8,466 nucleotides of DNA from Pseudomonadota bacterium. GTDB lineage: Bacteria > Pseudomonadota > Alphaproteobacteria > Acetobacterales > Acetobacteraceae. The position numbers and the translations under genes are program-made. Below are positions 1-7,170 of this stretch, one piece after another (the first letter of the stretch is position 1; the number at the start of each line of letters is the position of its first letter). The stretch covers positions 1-8,466 of the forward strand of contig JAJZVE010000174.1 of the NCBI GenBank assembly GCA_021845835.1, given 5' to 3'. Under the pieces are notes generated by a model. That model worked only from the letters and a program-made list of their open reading frames with translations. It did no database searches and had not been told where the DNA came from.

Positions 1-2141
1 GTGAGCTGGGTGAGGTCGTTGGAGCCGATCGAGAACCCGTCGAACACCGCAGCGAAGGCATCGACCTGGATGACGTTGTTGGGAATCTCGCACATGACGT
101 AGATCTCCAGCCCGTCCCGGCCGCGCACCAGGCCGTGCTGCGCCATCGCGTCCAGCACCCGCCGCGCTTCCTCGACGCGGCGGCAGAACGGCACCATGAT
201 GCAGAGGTTGGTCAGCCCCATCACCTCGCGCACATGCAGCAAGGCCGCGCATTCCAGCGCGAATCCCTCGGCATAGGCCGGGTGCGCGTAGCGTGCCGCG
301 CCGCGGAAGCCGAGCATCGGGTTGGCTTCCTTTGGCTCGAACGGCGCGCCGCCGATCAGGGCGGCGTATTCGTTGGTCTTGAAGTCCGACAGCCGCACGA
401 TCACGGGTTTCGGATGGAACGCCGCGGCGATGGTGCCCACGCCTTCCGCGAGGCTGCGCACGAAGAAGTCGCGCGGCGAGTCGAAGCCGCGCGCGCGTTC
501 GGCGATGCGCCGGCGGTCGGCCTCATCGACGCGCTCCGGATGCACCAGGGCCATCGGGTGGATACCGATATGCTCGCTGATGACGAACTCCATGCGGGCG
601 AGGCCGACGCCGGCATTGGGCAGCATCGCGGTGCGGAAGGCGAGGGCGGGATTGCCGAGATTGACCATGATCCCGGTGCGCGGCAGCACCAGCGCCTCGG
701 CGGGCAGGCGCGTCGTGGTGAACGGCACCGCGCCGTCATAGACGGTGCCGACGTCGCCGCCGGCGCAGGCGACGGTGACACGCTGTCCGGTGCGCAGCGT
801 CGTCGTCGCGTTGCCGCAGCCGACCACCGCCGGCACGCCGAGTTCGCGGGCGACGATGGCGGCGTGACAGGTGCGCCCGCCGTGATCGGTGACGATCGCG
901 CCCGCCGTCTTCATCACCGGCTCCCAGTCGGGGCTGGTGGCGCCGGCGACCAGCACCTCGCCGGGGATGAAACTGCGCAGATCGGCGGCGCCGGCGATGA
1001 TGCGCACCGTGCCGGTGCCGATCTTCTCGCCGACGGCCTTGCCGGTGACCAGCGCCGTGCCGCTGCCGGTCAGCTCGTAGCTTTCGAAACTGTCGGCGCT
1101 GCGGCGGGAAGCGACCGTTTCCGGCCGCGCCTGCACGATGTAGAGCTGCCCGTCCTCGGCGTCCTTCGCCCATTCGATGTCCATCGGCACGGCATGGCCG
1201 GCGCGGGCGGAGTAGTGGTCCTCGATGCGGATTGCCTGGTCGGCCAGGGCCAGCACCTCGGCGTCGTTGATGCAGAAGCGCGCGCGCTCGGCCTCGCTGG
1301 TCGCGACGTCGCGGGTGGTGGCGCCGGTGTGGCCCGGCGCGAGGCGCATGCGCAGCTGCTTCTGCCCCAACGCGCGGCGCAGCACGGCGCGATGGCCCTG
1401 GCGGAAAGTCGGCTTATGGACGAAGAACTCGTCAGGATCGACCTTGCCCTGCACGATGTTCTCGCCCAGGCCGTAGATGCCGGTGATGAACACCACGTCG
1501 CGGAAGCCCGATTCGGTGTCCAGCGTGAACACGACGCCGCTGGCTGCGGCATCGGAGCGCACCATCTTCATCACGCCGACCGACAGCGCCACCTTGAAAT
1601 GGTCGAAGCCGTTGTTGACGCGATAGACGATGGCGCGGTCGGTGAACAGGGATGCGAAGCAGAGCCGGCACGCCTGCACCAGATCGTCGGCGCCGCGGAT
1701 GTTGAGATAGCTCTCGTGCTGGCCGGCAAAGCTGGCGGTGGGCAGGTCCTCGGCAGTCGCCGAGCTGCGCACCGCAACGGCGACATCGGTGCCGTAGCCG
1801 CGCTGCAACTGCTCGTACGCCTGCACGATCGCCGCGCGCAGCACGGCGGTGCCGGTGGCCTCGTACACGATGCGCCGTGCCGCCGCGGCGCGCCGCGCCA
1901 GTTCCGCCACGTCGGTCACATCCAGGCCGTCAAGCAGGGTGTGCAGCGGCTGCCACGCGCCGGCCGCGGTCAGGGCGTCGCGATAGGCCTGCGCGGTCAG
2001 TGCGAATCCGTTCGGCACCCGTACGCCGGCGGCGCTGAGGGCGCGGTACATCTCGCCGAGCGAGGCGTTCTTGCCGCCGACCAGCGGCACATCCTCAAGC
2101 CCCAGAGTGGCGAACCAGCGGATCAAGGACGTGGCACTCAT
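1..2141 (-). CDS. ppsA: Phosphoenolpyruvate synthase (pyruvate, water dikinase), 3' end cut by window
   Basis: This enzyme converts pyruvate + ATP + H2O to phosphoenolpyruvate + AMP + phosphate in the cytoplasm, the entry step of gluconeogenesis from pyruvate. 713 codons are visible out of roughly 790-800 usual for the family. Seen in order: an N-terminal ATP-binding PPDK_N domain with VRSSATAEDLP starting at residue 124; the swivelling phosphohistidine domain with GGRTCHAAI, the phosphorylated histidine being H426 (codon 864-866); and the C-terminal PEP/pyruvate barrel with CEIPNNV from C684, then GFSIGSNDLTQLT running into the left edge. The catalytic cysteine and last ~80 residues lie outside the window. 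The ATG at 2139-2141 opens directly into the expected N-terminus (GGKNASLGEM is present). A GGGAG ribosome-binding site lies at 2154-2158, a rather long 12 nt from the ATG. It lies 90 bp downstream of the oxidoreductase gene on the same strand, with an FNR-type operator between. Identity is secure; the alternative, pyruvate phosphate dikinase, fits less well on domain motifs and length. Confidence 0.96.
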   Translation of the reverse strand, partial: MSATSLIRWFATLGLEDVPLVGGKNASLGEMYRALSAAGVRVPNGFALTAQAYRDALTAAGAWQPLHTLLDGLDVTDVAELARRAAAARRIVYEATGTAVLRAAIVQAYEQLQRGYGTDVAVAVRSSATAEDLPTASFAGQHESYLNIRGADDLVQACRLCFASLFTDRAIVYRVNNGFDHFKVALSVGVMKMVRSDAAASGVVFTLDTESGFRDVVFITGIYGLGENIVQGKVDPDEFFVHKPTFRQGHRAVLRRALGQKQLRMRLAPGHTGATTRDVATSEAERARFCINDAEVLALADQAIRIEDHYSARAGHAVPMDIEWAKDAEDGQLYIVQARPETVASRRSADSFESYELTGSGTALVTGKAVGEKIGTGTVRIIAGAADLRSFIPGEVLVAGATSPDWEPVMKTAGAIVTDHGGRTCHAAIVARELGVPAVVGCGNATTTLRTGQRVTVACAGGDVGTVYDGAVPFTTTRLPAEALVLPRTGIMVNLGNPALAFRTAMLPNAGVGLARMEFVISEHIGIHPMALVHPERVDEADRRRIAERARGFDSPRDFFVRSLAEGVGTIAAAFHPKPVIVRLSDFKTNEYAALIGGAPFEPKEANPMLGFRGAARYAHPAYAEGFALECAALLHVREVMGLTNLCIMVPFCRRVEEARRVLDAMAQHGLVRGRDGLEIYVMCEIPNNVIQVDAFAAVFDGFSIGSNDLTQL

Positions 2142-2196
2142 GACGGCTGCTTGCTCCCGTGAGGGGGCAGAGTCGGCAGGCAGGGCGGCGCTCGCA

Positions 2197-2210
2197 TTGA
2201 CGCAGGTCAA
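2197..2210 (-). promoter_or_regulatory. FNR/FixK/NnrR-type operator upstream of ppsA
   Basis: A perfect inverted repeat TTGAC-GCAG-GTCAA is seen. It matches the general TTGAN-N4-NTCAA recognition pattern of the FNR branch of the CRP/FNR regulators (FNR itself prefers TTGAT/ATCAA; FixK, DNR and NnrR sites often use C/G at the fifth position). It lies in non-coding DNA, centred at 2203.5, about 62 bp before the ppsA start codon. If it acts as a class II activator site at -41.5, transcription would start near 2162, leaving a ~20 nt leader that just includes the GGGAG at 2154-2158. The -10 hexamer at that spacing would be GACTCT (2169-2174), a weak match as is common at activator-dependent promoters. 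The regulator gene is not in the window, so which family member binds is unknown. Confidence 0.6.
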
Positions 2211-2219
2211 GCATGGCAG

Positions 2220-2246
2220 CGCCGCACCTGCTCAAGCGGTGCGGCG
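2220..2246 (-). repeat. GC-rich inverted repeat spanning the oxidoreductase stop codon
   Basis: Nine-base perfect arms, CGCCGCACC (2220-2228) and GGTGCGGCG (2238-2246), flank a 9 nt loop that contains the TGA stop (2232-2234) of the minus-strand flavoprotein gene. In its mRNA this would fold into a strong hairpin. No U-tract follows (the next transcribed bases are CTGCCATGC), so it is not a canonical intrinsic terminator. It could stabilise the 3' end, attenuate read-through into ppsA, or simply reflect GC-rich sequence. Confidence 0.4.
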
Positions 2247-3536
2247 GAAGCGGCTGAAGCGGAACGGCGCGGGATCCACCACCGGCGTCTCGCCGGTGAT
2301 CAGTTCCGCCATCAGCCGTCCCGCGCCCGGCCCGATGCCGAAGCCGTGGCCGGAGAAGCCGGTCGCCAGATAAAAGCCGGGCAGCTTCTCCACCGGCGAG
2401 ATCACCGGCACCGCGTCCGGCATCACGTCGATCAGCCCGCCCCAGCGTTCGGCGACGACCATGTCGCGGAAGAACGGGAACGCGCGCAGCAGCGCCTGGC
2501 GGCCGCCCTCCAGGATCGGCGCAATCGGCGCGGGGTCGAGCACGCGCACCTGTTCGAACGGCGTCCGCTGGTCCAGCCGCCAGCGCCGCGGCAGACGCCA
2601 TTCCTCGATGAAGCGCCGGCCGACGCGCAGGCGCAGTTCGCGGCGGTTGCGCAGCCATGCCGGCGCGAAGTCGCGGAACAGGCGGAAACTGTCGGGCACC
2701 AGCTCGGCCACCGACGCATTGCGCCGCGCCACCGTGTAGCCGCCGTCGAGTCGCTTGCGGAAGCCGAATTCGGATGAACCGGCAGACACCTCCGGCCCGC
2801 CCGGCAACTTCTCGGTGCGCAGCACGCTGCCCAGCACCTTCAGCGCCGGCAGGTCGATGCCGAGATTGCCGCAGAACAGGCGCGACCACGCGCCGCCGGC
2901 CAGCACGACCGACTGGCAGGCGATGCGGCCGCGTTCCGTCACCACGCCGGCGACGCGCCCGCCCTGCGTTTCCAGCCCGCGCACGGCGCAGCCGGTGAGG
3001 ATGCCGGCGCCGTGCGCGCGCGCGCCTTCGGCGATGGCGGGGGCGGCCATGCCCGGTTCGGCGCAGCCGTCCTCGGGCGTATGCACCGCGCCCGCCCAGC
3101 GCACCGCCGAGCCGGGTACGATCGTGTCCACCGCCTCGGCGCCGATGCGCCGTGTCGGGATCTGGAACTGCCGCGCCGCCTCCAGCCAGTCGTCGTAGCC
3201 GGCGAGCATCGCCGGAGTGTCGCACAGATAGGCGATGCCGGTCTGGCGGAACCCGGTTTCCCGCCCGGCCAGCGCATTCATCTGCCGCCACAGCCGCAGG
3301 CTTTCCAGCGCCAGCGGGATTTCCTGCGCGTCGCGGCCCATGGTGCGGCACCAGCCCCAGTTGCGGCTGGACTGCTCGGCGCCGATGCAACCCTTCTCGC
3401 ACAGCACCGTCGGGATGCCCTTGCGCGCCAGGAACAACGCCGTGCTGGCGCCGGCGATGCCGCCGCCGATCACCACCACCTCCGTGCGCGGCGGCGGCGC
3501 GGCATCCGATTCGACGTGATCGACGCGCGGTGCCAT
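2232..3536 (-). CDS. FAD-dependent oxidoreductase of the DAO/DadA fold
   Basis: A 434-residue flavoprotein of the D-amino-acid oxidase superfamily, which oxidises C-N bonds of amino acids, N-methylated amino acids or amines. The N-terminal Rossmann motif is seen as VVVIGGGIAGAS with G24, G26 and G29, and an acidic residue E47 closes the second strand to bind the adenosine ribose. The SSRNWGWCR stretch at 56-64 is the flavin-contacting segment typical of soluble DadA-like dehydrogenases. The C-terminal FAD motif GGLIDVMPDAVPVI starts at 366, and ATGFSGHGFGIGPGAG covers 391-406. Length and architecture are complete. The ATG at 3534-3536 is preceded by a strong GGGGGAG (3543-3549) with a 6 nt spacer, which fixes the start. 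No signal peptide or membrane segment, so cytoplasmic. It is divergent to the ABC importer genes, 98 bp away, and upstream of ppsA. The context suggests it oxidises an imported amino-acid-like compound; the exact substrate (D-amino acid, sarcosine-like, polyamine conjugate, opine) cannot be assigned. Confidence 0.88.
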   Translation of the reverse strand: MAPRVDHVESDAAPPPRTEVVVIGGGIAGASTALFLARKGIPTVLCEKGCIGAEQSSRNWGWCRTMGRDAQEIPLALESLRLWRQMNALAGRETGFRQTGIAYLCDTPAMLAGYDDWLEAARQFQIPTRRIGAEAVDTIVPGSAVRWAGAVHTPEDGCAEPGMAAPAIAEGARAHGAGILTGCAVRGLETQGGRVAGVVTERGRIACQSVVLAGGAWSRLFCGNLGIDLPALKVLGSVLRTEKLPGGPEVSAGSSEFGFRKRLDGGYTVARRNASVAELVPDSFRLFRDFAPAWLRNRRELRLRVGRRFIEEWRLPRRWRLDQRTPFEQVRVLDPAPIAPILEGGRQALLRAFPFFRDMVVAERWGGLIDVMPDAVPVISPVEKLPGFYLATGFSGHGFGIGPGAGRLMAELITGETPVVDPAPFRFSRFRRTA

Positions 3537-3634
3537 GCCCTGCTCCCCCGGAACGACCGCGCCAGTATCGGCGTCGGCGCGTCAGGGTCCAGAGCGGCTT
3601 GCCGGCCGGCGGGGCACATGGTGGCATGGCGGCC
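3537..3634. other. Divergent intergenic region between oxidoreductase and importer operon
   Basis: These 98 bp must carry promoters for both directions. On the minus side a plausible promoter and ribosome-binding site are seen. On the plus side the only candidate is TTGCCG (3599-3604) with TGGCAT (3622-3627) 17 nt later, which would start transcription at or just after the ATPase start codons and is therefore unconvincing. A 10 bp self-complementary GCCGGCCGGC lies at 3601-3610. No FNR-type TTGA-N6-TCAA site is present here, in contrast to the ppsA leader. Confidence 0.6.
3564..3591 (-). promoter_or_regulatory. Possible sigma-70-like promoter for the DAO-type oxidoreductase
   Basis: On the minus strand, TGGACC (3586-3591, 4 of 6 matches to TTGACA) and GATACT (3564-3569, 4 of 6 to TATAAT) are separated by 16 nt. 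Transcription would begin near 3557, giving a ~20 nt leader containing the GGGGGAG ribosome-binding site. The position is right for the gene, but each hexamer is only a moderate match, so this is a tentative call. Confidence 0.3.
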
Positions 3635-4621
3635 ATGAGCGAAGCCGCACCCGTCCTGCAGGTCGCCGACCTGCGCACCGAATTCCGCAGCGGCGCCACC
3701 TGGCACGCCGCCGTCGATGGCGTGTCCTTCGCGATCGGGCGCGAGGAAACCCTGGCGCTGGTCGGCGAGAGCGGCTGCGGCAAGTCGATGACGGCGCTGT
3801 CGGTGATGGGCCTGGTGCCGCAGCCCGCCGGCCGCATCGCCGCCGGCAGCATCCGCCTGCAGGGGCGGGAACTGCGCGGCCTGCCGGATGCGGCGCTGCA
3901 ACGGCTGCGCGGCGACCGCATGGCGATGATCTTCCAGGACCCGATGACCAGCCTCAACCCGGTCATGCCGATCGGCGCGCAGGTGGCGGAGGGGTTGCGC
4001 ATCCATCGCGGCCTGTCGCGCGCGGCGGCGGACGCGCGGGCGCTGGCGGTGCTGGAGGAAGTGCGCATCCCCTCTGCCGCCCGGCGCTTTCGCGACTATC
4101 CGCACCAGTTCAGCGGCGGCATGCGGCAGCGAGTGATGATCGCGCTGGCGCTCGCCTGCGAGCCGGCGCTGCTGCTGGCCGACGAGCCGACCACGGCGCT
4201 GGATGTGACCATCCAGGCGGAGGTGCTGGCGCTGCTCGCCGACCTCAAGCGGCGGCACGGCATGGCGATGCTGTTCATCACCCACAATCTCGGCGTGGTG
4301 GCACAGATCGCCGACCGCGTGGCGGTGATGTATGCCGGGCAGATCGTGGAGGAGGCCGGCGTGGACGCGATCTTCGCGGCGCCCGCGCATCCCTACACGC
4401 GCGCCTTGTTCGCCGCGATTCCGGACCTGGAGCGTGAGGGCCAGACGCTCGCCGCCATTCCCGGCCGTGTGCCGGCGCTGGATGCGATGCCGGCCGGCTG
4501 CCGTTTCGCGCCGCGCTGCGCCCTTGCGCGCGCCGGCTGCGAGCGGGCGCAAGTGCTGGCGCCGGTGGCCGAGGGGCAGCGGGCGCGCTGTCATGTCGCG
4601 ACCGGCATTGAGCCGCCGTGA
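3635..4621 (+). CDS. Peptide/opine-type ABC importer ATP-binding protein (DppD/OppD family)
   Basis: A cytoplasmic ATPase subunit that powers a PepT-family importer. In 328 residues all nucleotide-binding elements are seen: Walker A GESGCGKS (44-51), Q-loop Q101 in [13 protein letters not shown] signature FSGGMRQR (159-166), Walker B LLLADE with catalytic E184, D-loop to D190, and the switch histidine H217. The C-terminal oligopeptide-transporter extension follows, with AHPYTRALF (251-259), IPGRVP (275-280) and GCRFAPRC. Four cysteines C289, C295, C302 and C319 match the conserved cysteine cluster of DppD/OppD proteins. The start could be the ATG at 3635 ([10 protein letters not shown]) or the in-frame ATG at 3626 (three residues longer). 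Both have only weak GG-rich ribosome-binding sequence; I chose 3635 because it gives the usual short lead into the first beta strand. It is first in the plus-strand operon and 41 nt before the solute-binding protein. A second ATPase (DppF type) is not seen. Confidence 0.92.
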   Translation: MSEAAPVLQVADLRTEFRSGATWHAAVDGVSFAIGREETLALVGESGCGKSMTALSVMGLVPQPAGRIAAGSIRLQGRELRGLPDAALQRLRGDRMAMIFQDPMTSLNPVMPIGAQVAEGLRIHRGLSRAAADARALAVLEEVRIPSAARRFRDYPHQFSGGMRQRVMIALALACEPALLLADEPTTALDVTIQAEVLALLADLKRRHGMAMLFITHNLGVVAQIADRVAVMYAGQIVEEAGVDAIFAAPAHPYTRALFAAIPDLEREGQTLAAIPGRVPALDAMPAGCRFAPRCALARAGCERAQVLAPVAEGQRARCHVATGIEPP

Positions 4622-4662
4622 CGATACGTGCAGGATCGGGCGGCAGTCGAGGGAGGATCGGG

Positions 4663-6201
4663 ATGCGGATCGCAATGGCGGCTTTGGCGGCGTGCGTGCT
4701 GGCGGCGGCGCCGGCGGCGCTGGCGGCGAAAACCACGCTCGCCATCGGCTCGGCGGCCGAGAGCGCCGGCCAGCTCGACCCCGACTTCGCGACCGCGACC
4801 ACCGACCGCACGCCGGTCGGCTGGATGTTCAATGGCCTGGTGCGCTTCAGGTCCGGCAGCATGAATCCCGCCGACATCGAACCCGACCTCGCCACAAGCT
4901 GGGAGAGCAGCGCCGACCGGCTGACCTGGACCTTCCATCTGCGCCACGGCGTGCAGTTCCACGCCGGGTTCGGCGAACTCACCGCCGACGACGTGGCGTT
5001 CAGCCTGCACAAGGCGGCCGACCCGAAAACCTCCGCCTTCGCCGCCGACTACGCCGCGTTCGCCACGGTCGAGGCGGTCGACCCCTATACCGTGCGCATC
5101 GTGCTGAAGCATCCGGTGCCCAGCCTGCTCGGCCTCGTCACCGACTATTCCGGCGGCTACATCCTGTCGCGCAAGGCGTACGAGCAGCGCGGCGCCGGCT
5201 TCACCCGCGCGCCGGTCGGCACCGGGCCGTTCGCGTTCGATGCGCTGGCGCCGAACCAGTCGCTGACGCTCGTCGCCAATGACGCCTATTTCCGGGGCAG
5301 GCCGCAAATCCGGAAAATCGTCTATCGCTATATGCCCTCCGACGCCTCGCGCGAACTGGCGTTCCGTTCCGGCGAACTCGACCTGGCGCCCGGCGCGCAG
5401 GATCAGGCGTGGGTCAGGCGCATGCACGCTGTGCCGCACGCGATCGTCGATGTGTTCGAGCCGGGCGAGCTGTCGCAGCTCAACCTCAACATCACCGTCA
5501 GGCCGCTCGACGACATCCGCGTGCGGCAGGCAATCGCCTATGCCGTCGATCGGCAGGAACTGCTGCGCTGGAAAGGGGCGGAAGTGGCGCGCGCGCCGAT
5601 CAGCGTGGTGCCGATCGACTATCTCGGTACCGTGGACGCGCAGCTTTATCCGCACGACCCGCAGAAGGCGAAGCAGTTGCTCGCCGCGGCAGGCTACCCG
5701 AACGGCCTGACCATCAGGATGATCCATACCGAGCTGCCCGACATGATGGCGACAATGCAGGTGGTGCAGGCGCAGTTGCGCCGCGTCGGCATCACGCTCG
5801 ATATCCAGCCGGTGGACCACGCGACCTATCACAAGATGATCCGCCAGGATCTCAGCCCGATCGTGTTCTATGACGCGGCGCGCTTCCCGATCGCCGACAT
5901 CTATCTGTCGCAGTTCTTCCTGTCGCGCAGCACGGTCAGGACACCGACCGCGGTCGCCAACTTCAGCCACTGCAACGTCGCCGACCAGGAGATCGAGGCG
6001 GCGCGCGTTGCCACCGACGCGCAGCAGCAGCTTGCCGACTGGGCGGAGGCACAGCGCAAGATCGCCGCGGCGGTGTGCGCCGTGCCGCTGATCGAGACCG
6101 AACAGGTCTGGGTGCAGCGCGACGACGTCGATCTCGGCTACGACCTGAAAGGCTCGCTGTCGCTGGGCCCGCTGATCACCGAGAAGACGCATTTCAAGTG
6201 A
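4663..6201 (+). CDS. Periplasmic solute-binding protein, ABC importer family 5 (DppA/OppA-like)
   Basis: This protein captures the substrate in the periplasm and delivers it to the permease. It has 512 residues. The N-terminus is a Sec signal peptide: M-R-I, a hydrophobic Ala/Leu core to about residue 20, and an ALA-A cleavage region around 21-22 before KTTLAIG. The family signature is seen at 74-100: PDLATSWE, then LTWTFHLRHGVQFH, followed by TADDVAFSL (107-115) and VGTGPF (185-190). Mature length (~490) is normal for SBP_bac_5. The ATG at 4663 is chosen over the GTG at 4618, which overlaps the ATPase stop, because GGGAGG at 4651-4656 sits 6 nt before 4663 and because the signal peptide begins there. 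The mature chain carries only two cysteines, C437 and C472, a possible disulfide. Ligand class (peptide, opine, nickel-chelate, glutathione and others) cannot be told from the sequence alone. Confidence 0.93.
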   Translation: MRIAMAALAACVLAAAPAALAAKTTLAIGSAAESAGQLDPDFATATTDRTPVGWMFNGLVRFRSGSMNPADIEPDLATSWESSADRLTWTFHLRHGVQFHAGFGELTADDVAFSLHKAADPKTSAFAADYAAFATVEAVDPYTVRIVLKHPVPSLLGLVTDYSGGYILSRKAYEQRGAGFTRAPVGTGPFAFDALAPNQSLTLVANDAYFRGRPQIRKIVYRYMPSDASRELAFRSGELDLAPGAQDQAWVRRMHAVPHAIVDVFEPGELSQLNLNITVRPLDDIRVRQAIAYAVDRQELLRWKGAEVARAPISVVPIDYLGTVDAQLYPHDPQKAKQLLAAAGYPNGLTIRMIHTELPDMMATMQVVQAQLRRVGITLDIQPVDHATYHKMIRQDLSPIVFYDAARFPIADIYLSQFFLSRSTVRTPTAVANFSHCNVADQEIEAARVATDAQQQLADWAEAQRKIAAAVCAVPLIETEQVWVQRDDVDLGYDLKGSLSLGPLITEKTHFK

Positions 6202-7139
6202 TCGTCTTCGCGCTGCGCCGCCTGCTCGCGGCGGTGCCGACGCTGTTCGCGGTGCTGACGCTGGTGTTCGTGATCGTGCGGATCGTGCCGGGCGATCCCG
6301 CCTATGCCATCCTCGGCGACCGCGCGACGCCGGAGGCGGTGGCGGCGCTGCACGCGCGGCTCGGTCTGGATCAGCCGCTGATCGTGCAGTACGCCGCCTT
6401 CCTGCGCCGCGCGTTGACCGGCGATTTCGGCGTCAGCATGGCGAACGGCGAGTCGATCCTGCACCAGATCGCCGTCGCCGTGCCGCCGACGCTGGAACTG
6501 ACCTTCGCGGCGATGCTGGTCGGAATCGCGATCGGCGTGCCGGTCGGCGTGTGGGCGGCGCTGCATCGCAACCGCGCGATCGACCTCGGCGCGCGGCTGC
6601 TGTCGCTGGTCGGACTGTCGTTCCCGGTGTTCGTTTCCGGCGTGTTCCTGCTGCTGGCGTTCGCCGTGAAATGGCCGCTGTTCCCGGTGCTCGGCGACCT
6701 GCAGCCGGGCGACGTGGCCGGCAACCTGCGCAAGCTGGTGCTGCCGGCGGCGACGCTCGGCATCGTCATGGCGGCCTATGTGATCCGCGTCACCCGCAGT
6801 GCCATGCTGCAGGTTCTCGGTGAGGACTACATGCGTACGGCGCGCGCCAAGGGCGTGCCGTGGCGCGCGGTGGTGTGGCGGCACGGCTTGCGCAATGCCG
6901 CGCTGCCGGTCGTCACCGTGGTCGGCCTCTATGTCGGCATCCTGCTCGGCAACTCGGCGCTAACGGAGATCGTGTTCAGCCGTCCTGGCCTCGGCAGCGT
7001 CATCGTCGCCGCGCTGAACGCGCGCGACTACACCATGCTGCAGGCGCTGCTGGTGATCTACTGTCTGCTGATCGTGCTGGTGAATCTGCTGACTGACATT
7101 ATCTACGGGCTGGTCGATCCGCGCGTGCAGCAAGGATAG
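6198..7139 (+). CDS. ABC importer inner-membrane permease, DppB/OppB type
   Basis: One half of the transmembrane pore of a PepT-family importer, 313 residues, the family's usual length. The GTG start at 6198-6200 overlaps the TGA of the solute-binding protein (GTGA), implying translational coupling; a GAGAAG lies about 11 nt upstream. N-terminal FALRRLLAAVPTLFAVLTL and the FVIVRIVPGDPA stretch (PGDPA 31-35) are hallmark DppB features. About six membrane segments can be seen: residues ~9-29, then those around LTFAAMLVGIAIGVPVGV, LVGLSFPVFVSGVFLLLAF, PAATLGIVMAAYVI, VVTVVGLYVGILLG and LLVIYCLLIVLVNLL. The cytoplasmic EAA-type coupling loop runs from E209 (EDYMRTARAKG) to P237 (NAALP) and would dock on the ATPase. 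It ends with the typical YGLVDPRV. Its usual partner DppC does not follow; the next gene is a flavoprotein 31 nt downstream. Confidence 0.93.
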   Translation: MIVFALRRLLAAVPTLFAVLTLVFVIVRIVPGDPAYAILGDRATPEAVAALHARLGLDQPLIVQYAAFLRRALTGDFGVSMANGESILHQIAVAVPPTLELTFAAMLVGIAIGVPVGVWAALHRNRAIDLGARLLSLVGLSFPVFVSGVFLLLAFAVKWPLFPVLGDLQPGDVAGNLRKLVLPAATLGIVMAAYVIRVTRSAMLQVLGEDYMRTARAKGVPWRAVVWRHGLRNAALPVVTVVGLYVGILLGNSALTEIVFSRPGLGSVIVAALNARDYTMLQALLVIYCLLIVLVNLLTDIIYGLVDPRVQQG

Positions 7140-7170
7140 GGACGCCGTTGCACGGGCAGGGGAAAGCGCC

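Noticed and set aside
135..2162. A 675-codon open frame on the plus strand
   Set aside because: It is antisense to ppsA, whose motifs are unmistakable. Its translation is rich in H, R, A and G with no recognisable domain, as expected of a shadow frame in GC-rich DNA.
3601..3610. Self-complementary GCCGGCCGGC in the divergent intergenic region as an operator
   Set aside because: Ten-base GC-only palindromes are expected by chance at this base composition, and no second copy or flanking dyad supports a regulator site.
2095..4068. A 657-codon open frame on the minus strand
   Set aside because: It overlaps the DAO-type oxidoreductase in another frame, crosses the divergent promoter region and runs antisense to the ATPase. 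It is Arg/Ala-rich low-complexity sequence without motifs.
4684..4695. Possible lipobox (L-A-A-C, cysteine 11) in the binding-protein signal peptide
   Set aside because: The hydrophobic stretch continues for about ten residues past the cysteine to a normal ALA-A cleavage region, and cysteine 11 is too early for a typical lipoprotein signal. A soluble periplasmic protein is more likely.
4591..6192. A 533-codon open frame on the minus strand
   Set aside because: It is antisense to the solute-binding protein, whose signal peptide, family signature and ribosome-binding site all fit. The frame is a GC-rich mirror artefact.
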